Shown here: piece after piece, positions 27,606 to 36,153 of the stretch
Position numbering within the stretch: position 1 is the first letter of the stretch
Layout of the letters: each line of letters opens with the position of its first letter
Source: a virus
Virus record (IMG/VR): IMGVR_UViG_3300034375_000345
Coordinates: 1 to 38,103 of that record
Strand: one strand, 5' to 3'
DNA length: 38,103 bases
Translations under genes and position numbers: made by a program
The notes under the pieces: model-generated
Database searches by the model: none
Seen by the model: the letters and a program-made list of their open reading frames with translations, nothing else
Told to the model about the DNA's origin: nothing

Positions 27606-28417
27606 TATTTATTTCTCCTGTAATACGCATCAATACTTTCTTTAGTTATGTTACCAGTTTCTTTATCTCTCCAACCCGGATTTTTATTCCAAGCATCTGA
27701 ACCTTTTTTGTAAATAATTGTGTTAGGAGAGGCGTTTCTTTTCCCCGGTGCAGCTTGAAGTAATCCTAAACTATAAGTACCATCGTACTTCCATTTTTTT
27801 AAATAGTTTTTATAAACTAATAACTGTGAAGATGGTGGCATATCTCTAATTTCTTCTGGGGTAAACCCTAATTCAGCAGCAACTTTAGGTATAAATTGAA
27901 AAAGACCAGATGCATTTGTATCTTCATTCCTAGCTTTTGGATTAAAGTTAGATTCACCATCCATAATTCTAAGTAGTTCATACTTACTTATACTTGGATA
28001 CTCTTGTAAAATAGAATCAAAATTTTCTTTAAAGGTAGGGTCGCTAAACAATTCTTTAGACTGTTCATCCAAACTAGGATCTAGACCACCCTCATCTCTA
28101 GATCTAGGACGAATCTCCCCTAAGTCTTTTTTAGAGTTCAGTTTAGAGACTTCAGCTATTGCTTCTTCCCGTGCATTATACAGACTTTCTAACCAATTGT
28201 CTATTTTTTTATTAGGTCTTTCATTTTTAATTTCTTCAAAACCTTCTTGTAAAGCAGCATCCATATTTTTTTGCATAAGTCCTGTAGATATTTCAGACCG
28301 TTCTTTTATACCAGATGTACGAACTCTACGTTTGTCTTGCTTCATTTTAGCAAGTCTATAGGCTGCTCTTTTTTGTTCAATAACTTTAGGATTGTATAGT
28401 TGTTTTGTATTTTGCAT
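27605..28417 (-). CDS. Virion lytic transglycosylase
   Basis: 270 residues. Residues 1-120 are charged and helical. Residues about 135-225 form an SLT/lysozyme-like domain: ELLRIMDGESNFNPKARNED with catalytic Glu155, then ASGLFQFIPKVAAELGFTPE and YKNYLKKW. It would locally open peptidoglycan for DNA entry, as the SLT domain of T7 gp16 does. It is encoded apart from the large ejection protein, an arrangement seen in marine podoviruses. Its stop overlaps the next gene's start. Confidence 0.85.
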   Translation of the reverse strand: MQNTKQLYNPKVIEQKRAAYRLAKMKQDKRRVRTSGIKERSEISTGLMQKNMDAALQEGFEEIKNERPNKKIDNWLESLYNAREEAIAEVSKLNSKKDLGEIRPRSRDEGGLDPSLDEQSKELFSDPTFKENFDSILQEYPSISKYELLRIMDGESNFNPKARNEDTNASGLFQFIPKVAAELGFTPEEIRDMPPSSQLLVYKNYLKKWKYDGTYSLGLLQAAPGKRNASPNTIIYKKGSDAWNKNPGWRDKETGNITKESIDAYYRRNK

Positions 28418-28424
28418 TTTTCAC

Positions 28425-31400
28425 CTATGTAAAAATAATATCTCTGACCCAGCTACCAATTGTTGAATCAGCTTCCATATCTGCCTTTAATTTTGCAGCG
28501 TCTAAAGTTGCATCAGCAGAGATTTTTTGCAGAACAACATTGTTAATTCTATCTTGCTCACTTTCAGAGGCTGTAAAAGCAAAGTCCATAAGGTCACGTT
28601 CACGTTGCCATACCTCGTCCATTGTTGTAGAAGTAAAAGCATTAGCAGCCGCTGCATCTGCAGCATTAGCTTCATTCTGAGCAGCTGTATTTATTGTAGC
28701 TACATTTTGTTTCCACTGCGCATTAGCTTGAGCTATAACAAGAGAATTAGAAGCATTAAATTGTTCTCGATTATTTTTAATATTAGCATTAAATTCTAGT
28801 GCAGCATTTTCTGCGTTGACATTAGCTTGTTCCATAGCATTAGCTTGAGCAGCATTAAACTGATTGTTTTGTTGTGCAAGGTTATCATAAAACTGATTAA
28901 CTTGATTTTGAGATGTTGCATTAAATTGTTTAGCAGCATTCTCTGCAGCTTGATCAGAAAACAATGCTTGTTGTGTAGCCTGTGCTTTAAATACTGCAAT
29001 TTGTTGCTCGTTACTCAGATTAGTCATGTCTTTTTGTAGGAACGATTTAGCATTTTGTACTGCAGCTTGCTGCCGATTGTTTAGATTTGTGATATCCATA
29101 TTAGCAACGGTTGCAGCATTTTGTAAAGTAGCGGCTTGAGTTGCATTTAACTCAGCTAAACCTATGGATGACATTAACTTAGAGTTATGCAATGCATTTT
29201 GTTGTTCTGCAGTAAACTCTATGTTAGCAGCTTCTGAATATCTTGCAGCATTAACGATAGATACTTGTTGATCATTAGAAAGAACTTGACCTTGCAGTGC
29301 GGCTGCAGCATTGGCACTATTAATATACGCACTTTGTTCAGAAGATAGTTCAGCTAAGTTAGTCTGCAAAGCATTTGAATTATCTTGCATTGCTGCTTGC
29401 TGTTTATTATTTAAGTTAATATTAGCTGCTTCTGCGTATCTAGCTGCTTCAGCAATATTAGTTTGCTGTCTATTACTTAAGTTTTGCCCTTGCAAAGTAG
29501 CACGAATTTGTGCGTTTGCCACTTCAGCAGCTTGACGATTGGACAAGTTTTGTGTTTGCAAACTAAAAGCATTAACACTTTTTTGTAGGTTAGCTTTTTG
29601 CTGATTGTCTAAGTTTTGTAATTGCAAGCCTTGTTGTGCAGCAGCGTTAGCAATAGCAACTTGCTGACGATTATTTAGGTTTTGCATACCCATTTGTGCA
29701 AAAGTGTTAGCATCTTGTTGAGCAATAGGTAACGCAGATTCCATAGCTGCCTGTAGGATAGCCGCACCTGCCATAGAGGATGCACCTAGACCCCGTGAGG
29801 ACATAGCTGCATTAGCTGCACGAATAGCCCCTGCAGACCATGCAGGTGTACCATCGTCAAACTGTTTCATTAGCTTACCAAGCTGACCTTCTACTGTAGC
29901 AAGTGAATCTACATCACCTTGTGCAGCCTTAGCTAATGTACCATTATCTACAGAGAAGCTTGCCATTTTTGCAGCAATAGGGATAGCATCTTTGTCTAAC
30001 CCTGTGTCAGTCATAGCTTTAGCTTGCGCCATGTCCTCTTCAGCAATAAGCTGTGGAGTAGGAAGCTCATTAGGTTGAACTACATGTGCTGCTGCTATTG
30101 CATCTAGTAAAGCAGAAGACTTTGCTACTTTTGTTTGTATAGCTTTTAGGTTTTTACCTTTTGCTTCTGCTAGTTGTTGTTTAGTAACTTCTAGGTCTAC
30201 CTTTTCGTTGACCTTTTGGATACGATCTGCAGCTACTTTTAATGCCTCATCAGCATAAGCACCCTCTGATAGCTCCCCTTGTTCCCCTTCAAATGTAACA
30301 CCTTTAGAAAACTCATCTAGTGTTGCAGCTTCAACTTTATCTAACTCTTCTTTAGCTTTACCTGAAACAGTAGTAGCATCATATGTTGCAGCATCTGCTT
30401 TTTCTACACCTTCTGATGTAGTAACTACTCCTTTTACAGGATCATACGAAATATCACCTTTCAATTGACCTGTATCTTCAGGTATAATTGTACCAGCAGT
30501 CTCAGGATCTATAGTATCTACTTTAGTTTTAGTAACTAGAGAAGCAGGATCTTTAGCCTTCTCTATCATTATATCTGAGATTGTTTTTTGTGACTCCTTA
30601 AATGTAGGTTCAAGTTGTTTAATACGAGCAGAAAGATCTGTTACTGTTTTTTCTTTTTCTTCTACAAGCCCTTTTAAATAAGGATCATTTGGATTAGCCT
30701 CTGCCTGTGCTTTTAGCCTTTGTAATTCTAGCTCTTCTTGTTTGTAAGCACTTTGAGCTTTATTGTATTCTTCTTCAATGTTTTTAATGTCACCAGTTAC
30801 ACCACCTGCAGTTTTATCTGATATGTACTTACGATATGCTTCTTCTTGGTTTTTAAACTGTTGATTTTTTTCTTCAAAACCCCTCTCTTTTAATTTAGAT
30901 ATAACAGGAGTAATTTCTTCAGCAAGTGTTTTCTTAGCCTTATCTAAGTCGTACCTATTAACAACCGTAGATGTACCATCTTCAAAAGTAAATATCCAAT
31001 TTTCTCTGCCCCCAGATACTTCATATTTATCTGGATTAGGAACTAATTTTTCTGTACCATCAAGACCTATTAACTTGTTAAACATTTCATCACTAGGTAA
31101 CTTACCTGATTCCAAAAGCATATCAATGCCTTTTTGAGAATGAGGATTCCAAGAAAGACCCTCAAGCATTTTATCAGTATTAACTTTTTCAGGCATACCT
31201 TGTGCAGGATCATAGCCACCTAAGTCTGGCTCTGGCTCTGGCGGTAATGGAGGCTGTATAGGATCAATTGGCTCTGGCGTTAATGGAGGCTGTATAGGAT
31301 CAATTGGCATTGGTAATACAGGACCACCAGTCTCAGGTGGTCTTCCTGTATCAGGATCAATTACTTTAGGTATTGTAAATTGTGGCTGTGTTTGTGTAGG

Positions 31401-31739
31401 TTGTTGTTGTGCTGCCATTTGTTCAGGTGTAACTTGTGTGGCAAACTGCGTAGGTTGTTGGTTAGTTGCTGCTGGTCCTAAACTAGCTTGGTATGTAGCA
31501 CTTTGAGGATTGCCTGTTCCCATTTGCATTGCATTTTGATTAGCCTGATTGGGCATCTTCATCTGTTCTTCTTGTGGATTGGGTACACCTCCAGCTTGAA
31601 AGCCTACAACACCACCTTTGTTAAGTTTCCTTAACTCTTCAGCATTACGCATAATGTTTTGTAACTGAGATGTAGCGAGCTTACCTTCTTCAGTCATTTT
31701 ACGTAGAGTTTCTTTTTGTGCCGTACTAAATCTTGCCAT
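28425..31739 (-). CDS. 1104-residue repetitive virion protein
   Basis: The N-terminus (1-50) ends in LNKGGVVGFQAGG, a motif common to marine phage virion proteins. Residues 51-185 are Gln/Pro-rich with PIDPIQPPL repeats. Residues about 290-420 form a charged coiled coil (EEYNKAQSAYKQEELELQRL). Residues about 690-960 contain many NLSNRQQ/NLNNRQQ-containing repeats rich in Ala, Asn and Gln. The C-terminus ends IGSWVRDIIFT. Such proteins occur next to ejection proteins in cyanophages and pelagiphages. It may form a long helical or tubular assembly. No enzymatic motif is seen. Confidence 0.7.
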   Translation of the reverse strand: MARFSTAQKETLRKMTEEGKLATSQLQNIMRNAEELRKLNKGGVVGFQAGGVPNPQEEQMKMPNQANQNAMQMGTGNPQSATYQASLGPAATNQQPTQFATQVTPEQMAAQQQPTQTQPQFTIPKVIDPDTGRPPETGGPVLPMPIDPIQPPLTPEPIDPIQPPLPPEPEPDLGGYDPAQGMPEKVNTDKMLEGLSWNPHSQKGIDMLLESGKLPSDEMFNKLIGLDGTEKLVPNPDKYEVSGGRENWIFTFEDGTSTVVNRYDLDKAKKTLAEEITPVISKLKERGFEEKNQQFKNQEEAYRKYISDKTAGGVTGDIKNIEEEYNKAQSAYKQEELELQRLKAQAEANPNDPYLKGLVEEKEKTVTDLSARIKQLEPTFKESQKTISDIMIEKAKDPASLVTKTKVDTIDPETAGTIIPEDTGQLKGDISYDPVKGVVTTSEGVEKADAATYDATTVSGKAKEELDKVEAATLDEFSKGVTFEGEQGELSEGAYADEALKVAADRIQKVNEKVDLEVTKQQLAEAKGKNLKAIQTKVAKSSALLDAIAAAHVVQPNELPTPQLIAEEDMAQAKAMTDTGLDKDAIPIAAKMASFSVDNGTLAKAAQGDVDSLATVEGQLGKLMKQFDDGTPAWSAGAIRAANAAMSSRGLGASSMAGAAILQAAMESALPIAQQDANTFAQMGMQNLNNRQQVAIANAAAQQGLQLQNLDNQQKANLQKSVNAFSLQTQNLSNRQAAEVANAQIRATLQGQNLSNRQQTNIAEAARYAEAANINLNNKQQAAMQDNSNALQTNLAELSSEQSAYINSANAAAALQGQVLSNDQQVSIVNAARYSEAANIEFTAEQQNALHNSKLMSSIGLAELNATQAATLQNAATVANMDITNLNNRQQAAVQNAKSFLQKDMTNLSNEQQIAVFKAQATQQALFSDQAAENAAKQFNATSQNQVNQFYDNLAQQNNQFNAAQANAMEQANVNAENAALEFNANIKNNREQFNASNSLVIAQANAQWKQNVATINTAAQNEANAADAAAANAFTSTTMDEVWQRERDLMDFAFTASESEQDRINNVVLQKISADATLDAAKLKADMEADSTIGSWVRDIIFT

Positions 31740-31744
31740 ATTGT

Positions 31745-32212
31745 TTATCCATTTACTGCTTCGTTAAGACCCCAGATCATTACTGCTAAACCACCTACGA
31801 ATATTACTACTCCTAGTCCTAGTGATAAGCCCCAGAACAATCTGTCTCTTTGCTTTGCTTGTAATTCTAACGCTTCTTTGTGCCTTTGTCTAGCCGCTGC
31901 TTGTTCTTTTACAACTAAATCCCACATACCGGGAGGTCCATACAACTGACAAGCTGACCTTAACTCGTCCATGCACTCTTTATGTTTCATCTTAGCTTGT
32001 GCTATTGCAAAGCCTTCTTCTTCAGATGAACTCAGTCTACCTAGTGGGCCTTTATGTGCACCCTTTTCAGCTAACTGTATCTCACTATCTAGTTTTGCTA
32101 ACTTACCAAAGTGAGGCAGTAAGTCTGCTACATCACTACCAGCTTTAACTGCAGAGCTAACTGCACCAGCTATCTTAGTAACTGCACCTGCTAAAGCTAA
32201 TACTTCTATCAT
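31745..32212 (-). CDS. Membrane-anchored marine phage protein, 155 residues
   Basis: An Ala/Val-rich N-terminal helix (VLALAGAVTKIAGAVSSAVK) precedes a soluble centre with LRSACQLYGPPGMWDLVV and a long basic helix (KEQAAARQRHKEALELQAKQ). One transmembrane helix follows near residues 128-150 (LSLGLGVVIFVGGLAVMIWG). The order resembles a hypothetical family often found in cyanophage tail modules. Position just after a coiled-coil membrane peptide hints at an envelope role. Function is unknown. Confidence 0.62.
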   Translation of the reverse strand: MIEVLALAGAVTKIAGAVSSAVKAGSDVADLLPHFGKLAKLDSEIQLAEKGAHKGPLGRLSSSEEEGFAIAQAKMKHKECMDELRSACQLYGPPGMWDLVVKEQAAARQRHKEALELQAKQRDRLFWGLSLGLGVVIFVGGLAVMIWGLNEAVNG

Positions 32213-32223
32213 TGTGGCAAATC

Positions 32224-32490
32224 CTATTGGTCATTGTTCGCCATCTTTTCTACTGATGATCTTATTGCTTTTATGTTTTCGTCTATACGGGCAAGTGATA
32301 CTGCTTGGTTATGTACAGATGTCTCTAGCCTACCCATACGTTCTTCTAATGCTATAATTTCTTCTGAATTATCTTGAATGTCAGACATCATCATAGAGAC
32401 TGTCCATACAATAGCTGCACCCTGAACAATTAACCCAAAGATTAATGTAATTGGTACAGACTTATTTAAGTGCCAGCTATCATCAGTCAT
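32224..32490 (-). CDS. Small membrane protein with coiled coil, holin- or spanin-like
   Basis: 88 residues: one transmembrane helix at about residues 12-33 (VPITLIFGLIVQGAAIVWTV) and then a coiled coil (EEIIALEERMGRLETSVHNQ...ARIDENIKAIRSSVEKMA). Proteins of this style (WHL.KSVP...) are widespread near phage tail genes and have been labelled DUF2730-like or holin-like. A third lysis candidate, but unproven. Confidence 0.6.
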   Translation of the reverse strand: MTDDSWHLNKSVPITLIFGLIVQGAAIVWTVSMMMSDIQDNSEEIIALEERMGRLETSVHNQAVSLARIDENIKAIRSSVEKMANNDQ

Positions 32491-32504
32491 TCTTTATGTC
32501 CTTG

Positions 32505-34451
32505 TTATGCTATTGCGTAGAAGATGTAGTTAACAGTGTTTGCATTCACCATGCCAACACCGTTTAAAGTAAACCCTGCTGAATACGGGTCTATCAAGTC
32601 ATCATACGCTTCTTCTGCGTCAGTGGTGTTTAGGCTTAAAACAGGGTCATTACCTGCAACAATACCTCTTGCAGTATCTAGTACATACCACGACCCAGAA
32701 GTACTCACAGCCTTAATCAGCACAAACCTAGCACCTGACGTAAAGCCACAGTCAATGTTTAACGTAGAACCGTTACCAGTGTAGCTCCCCACCTTGGATA
32801 TACCGGGGAGGCTTGCGAAGAGGTAGGCTATTTGGTTCTTCTCAAACCCATTTACAACACCTTGCTGCCCAACCGTAAATTGAGTATCTGTCGGCTCAGT
32901 GTCATTCCATATCTCATTGTAGTCTGTTTCAGCATTCGTATCATTTAGCTTTAAGAAGTAATGAGAAGGGTTTGTGCCACCATTTAAGTCTTTATGATAT
33001 ACTGCCCAGTATTCTGATGCACTTCTATTCTTTACCCATATCATTTCTGGTACAACGCCAAGGTTGTGATTTATGGTTAAACCAGCAACATTCGTACCCG
33101 TGTAAGCAACGACATCGAAAAAGCCCGGCGCACGTTTCCACATGTAATTTACATGACTGTTGCCGCTGGTGTAAAAATACGGCATCACCTTACCATTAAA
33201 ATCATATTTAACATCGTTAGGTGAATTGCTTTCAGCGTTTGTTGAGTCTGTAAACATCCATTTAGAGCCAGTGAGTCGGTTATGCAAAAACGCCTGACCA
33301 GATGTGCGAACACGATTTATAGTTGCGTCCACATAATTTAATGATGTCGTAACACTGTAGGGTTGAGATGCTGTTGAAACGTCAATATCAAACACCTCAG
33401 TCGCACTCTCAGGCACAGCAGTACCACGGCGAATGGCGATGTAGATGTAGTTTTCACCGTTCCCATTTATGTGGTTGGACGTTTGCTTCGGTTGAAACCC
33501 TGTGCTTGTTAAATCAAGCCAATTTCTGTCTGTGTTTTCAGCATTACTTTGCGCAGGGCGTAGGTCAGGATCATAGCCGCCTGTTGGAATGCCCCGCATG
33601 ACATCAAATAATAGCCATTCTTCAGACCCGCTTGTTCTCTTTATAAGCAACCACTGAGGCTCAAACCCTGAGTCAATCTCTGGGCCAGTAGTAGAACCGT
33701 TCCCAGTATAGCTCCCACACTTAATAATATCAGCATCGCCATCAGGCCCAAACTCACCGTCACCATCATTGTGGGCGAATAGGTAGGCAACGTGTGTTTG
33801 TCCGTTTTCATTTGCTGCGCTATCCCCTAAGAAGAACTGAGTGCTTGTTGGGGCCGTGTCTTGAAAGTATAGATTATCGTTTTGCGCACTGGTAGTATTT
33901 AAGAATAGTGCATAATCCTCTGGGTTAACACCGCCGTTGACACCTCTATGGTAAACTACCCAAGACTTTACAGCACTGGTACACTTAATAATTATACAGC
34001 CCGGGACTGAGCCTAAGTTATGGTTTATGGTAAGGTTGGAACCCGTGCCAGTATAAGTCACCACATCAAAGAACTTAGGGGCTTTGCGGAATGTCCAAGA
34101 GGCGTATTGTGCGTCACTATATGTACCGTTTGTGTCGTTATCGCCACCTAATGTAAACCCAGTACTACTGAAAGCAGTCAAGCCAGTAGACAAAGTGCTT
34201 TCCGCAACAGTGCTTGCTGACTTTAACCTTTTTGTGGCACCTCTTTCTGTATCGTATAAGTTATGTGGATATGAATGGCTTCTACTTTTAATCCAAACTA
34301 AACCACCTTCGCCATCAAGATCAATACCGTTGGTAATCGTTTGAGTAGAACCATTCCCAATATACAAATAAGTGCTGAACACACCCTCTACGTTCAGAGC
34401 ATCACCACCAGCACCTGATGCAGATTGCATATATTTATTAGCTGTACTCAT
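32505..34451 (-). CDS. Tail fibre protein A (repeat beta-sandwich, DUF7483-like)
   Basis: 648 residues, all-beta in appearance. It has successive homologous blocks built from LTINHNLGSVPGCIIIK, SWVVYHRG, TSTQFFLG, VAYLFAHNDGDGEFGP and KCGSYTGNGST...GFEPQWLLIKR. The block is repeated near residues 110-250 and 430-560. The start reads MSTANKYMQSASGAGGDALN. It is a paralogue of the protein at 36154-38097, with nearly superimposable order. The role is most likely receptor binding or side-tail fibre. Base composition is richer in G+C than neighbours, suggesting recent transfer. Confidence 0.82.
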   Translation of the reverse strand: MSTANKYMQSASGAGGDALNVEGVFSTYLYIGNGSTQTITNGIDLDGEGGLVWIKSRSHSYPHNLYDTERGATKRLKSASTVAESTLSTGLTAFSSTGFTLGGDNDTNGTYSDAQYASWTFRKAPKFFDVVTYTGTGSNLTINHNLGSVPGCIIIKCTSAVKSWVVYHRGVNGGVNPEDYALFLNTTSAQNDNLYFQDTAPTSTQFFLGDSAANENGQTHVAYLFAHNDGDGEFGPDGDADIIKCGSYTGNGSTTGPEIDSGFEPQWLLIKRTSGSEEWLLFDVMRGIPTGGYDPDLRPAQSNAENTDRNWLDLTSTGFQPKQTSNHINGNGENYIYIAIRRGTAVPESATEVFDIDVSTASQPYSVTTSLNYVDATINRVRTSGQAFLHNRLTGSKWMFTDSTNAESNSPNDVKYDFNGKVMPYFYTSGNSHVNYMWKRAPGFFDVVAYTGTNVAGLTINHNLGVVPEMIWVKNRSASEYWAVYHKDLNGGTNPSHYFLKLNDTNAETDYNEIWNDTEPTDTQFTVGQQGVVNGFEKNQIAYLFASLPGISKVGSYTGNGSTLNIDCGFTSGARFVLIKAVSTSGSWYVLDTARGIVAGNDPVLSLNTTDAEEAYDDLIDPYSAGFTLNGVGMVNANTVNYIFYAIA

Positions 34452-34454
34452 GTA

Positions 34455-35615
34455 TTAGCCCATTGCCTGACCAGCAGTAAATCCATAATATGTAGTTCCA
34501 CCATCATATGTTGTAAATACAAACACATCAACACCACCTGAAGTGGCAGTTATTGTTGGAGCAGTAGCTGCTGCCCAATCCACACTAGAGGGCCACGTAA
34601 TTGTCCTTGCAGAAGAATCTTGTATTACTTTAAGTGTAAATGCAGATACCTTACCAGAAGCTGCAGGATTACTAAATGTGTATGTCACATTCTCACTTAA
34701 CGTATGGGTAAAGTTATCACCGTTACGTAGGTTAATTGTGGCTGCATTACTTGAAGATGTAACTGCAGTGCTCTCTTCTATCTTACCATTATCAAATGTT
34801 ACAACACCATTACTATCTGCAGTTACAACTTTACTAGCCTCTGTTGTTCCCTCAGTAGTTACATCAGTTCTGTTAAGGTCTGCTACTGCACCTGTAAAGC
34901 CATCTAACTTATTTAACTCTGCCGTAGTACTTGTAACACCGTCAAGGATGTTCAGTTCTGCTGTGGTTGAAGTAACACCATCTAAAATATTCAACTCTGC
35001 TGCAGTTGAGGTAACTCCATCTAATATGTTTAACTCAGTAGAAGTAGAAGTAACACCCAAGTCTGACAGTTTAGAGATTGTCTTGTTTGCTTCACCACCC
35101 ATACCAGAATGATTTACACAGTAGTAATACAAAGGACTTGGCGTATCTTGTTCTAGCTTGATCTGTGTATAAGCACCTGCACTACCTGCTGTTCCTACTG
35201 AAGTAACACCTGTAGTAAATGCACTACCACCACCATGTGTACCATTTGAAGTTGTACTAAATAGTAATGGATGTCCTGAGTTAGAAGAGTCAGACTGATC
35301 AAACCTATATGTTACAGAAGGAGTAAGTAAAGCAAGCTGTTGTACAGTACCATCAAGTGCATACTTGTTGCCACCAGAGTCAACTACAGTAACTGCAATT
35401 GTGGCATATGGTTGTTTGGCATCTACCTGTGTTTGAACATTAGATGTAACACCATCAACAAAGTTTAACTCTGCAGCAGTAGCAGTAACACCATCCATAA
35501 TATTTAACTCAGCAGCCGTAGCTGTTAAGTCATTTATTTCAGCAACACTAATGTCTCCATCTGCCAACTCATTGCCAGTTGACATCAAGTTGGCTAAATC
35601 TCTTGCTTTACTCAT
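34455..35615 (-). CDS. Repeat tail fibre with cupredoxin-like insert
   Basis: 386 residues. The N-terminal MSKARDLANLMSTG is typical of marine phage fibres. TAAELNILDGVT repeats lie at about residues 32-58 and 190-240. Between them residues 100-175 form an inserted domain: YRFDQSDSSNSGHPLLFST and YYYCVNHSGMGG, with H115, C166, H169 and M172 placed like cupredoxin copper ligands. The C-terminal 130 residues are beta-rich (FTLKVIQDSSARTITWPSSV), a common fibre tip. It lies between the two paralogous fibres. Confidence 0.78.
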   Translation of the reverse strand: MSKARDLANLMSTGNELADGDISVAEINDLTATAAELNIMDGVTATAAELNFVDGVTSNVQTQVDAKQPYATIAVTVVDSGGNKYALDGTVQQLALLTPSVTYRFDQSDSSNSGHPLLFSTTSNGTHGGGSAFTTGVTSVGTAGSAGAYTQIKLEQDTPSPLYYYCVNHSGMGGEANKTISKLSDLGVTSTSTELNILDGVTSTAAELNILDGVTSTTAELNILDGVTSTTAELNKLDGFTGAVADLNRTDVTTEGTTEASKVVTADSNGVVTFDNGKIEESTAVTSSSNAATINLRNGDNFTHTLSENVTYTFSNPAASGKVSAFTLKVIQDSSARTITWPSSVDWAAATAPTITATSGGVDVFVFTTYDGGTTYYGFTAGQAMG

Positions 35616-35625
35616 CTGTTAATCC

Positions 35626-36123
35626 TTACGGTTTTGTAGGCCAATCACTGTCTTCAAGATCAGGCCAATTGCTGTGTGATGGTAGATCACGTAGAGCCTG
35701 ACGATATGCTGTCATAGCATCTGCCATTGTTACATCTGACAGAGCATAGAAGTCTGTCTCAGCTAGTAAACTAGCTCTTGTGTTACGATGTCCTTTAGCA
35801 GTGCTGGCATCTAGTGTAGCTTGATATGCAGCTTCATGTTCTGCTTTGGTGGTTGTAACACCGTCTTCTGTGGTGTCAGCAAACATGTCACGAGCAACAT
35901 ACTTTTCTACCCAGTTACCATTACTGTCCTGCTCAACACCATCACGTACAGATGTTTGATATGCTGTAGTGGTAGCAGCAGGACTACGTAGCACTGCATC
36001 TATATTAAGTGCATCTAGTACATTACTGTTCCACACTTTAGGTAAAGACATGTTGGGGTTAGCTGCTCGCCATTGCCCTTGTGTTTTTACTTCACCTGTT
36101 GTTCTGTTTCTGTATTCACTCAT
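35626..36123 (-). CDS. Tail fibre assembly chaperone-like protein
   Basis: 165 residues. The C-terminus shows the pattern of phage tail assembly chaperones: RASLLAETDFYALSDVT, then AYRQALRDLPSHSNWPD and a Trp-Pro ending (DWPTKP). The N-terminus starts MSEYRNRTTGEVKTQGQWRA and the middle is helical. It lies between the two fibre genes, where an assembly factor is expected. Family call is by motif. Confidence 0.72.
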   Translation of the reverse strand: MSEYRNRTTGEVKTQGQWRAANPNMSLPKVWNSNVLDALNIDAVLRSPAATTTAYQTSVRDGVEQDSNGNWVEKYVARDMFADTTEDGVTTTKAEHEAAYQATLDASTAKGHRNTRASLLAETDFYALSDVTMADAMTAYRQALRDLPSHSNWPDLEDSDWPTKP

Positions 36124-36153
36124 TTGATTGATCCTTTCGTCTGAGTTTGATTG

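Noticed and set aside
28405-29535. Several plus-strand ORFs opposite the 1104-residue virion protein
   Set aside because: They are low-complexity shadows of the Ala/Gln/Asn repeat sequence without ribosome sites.
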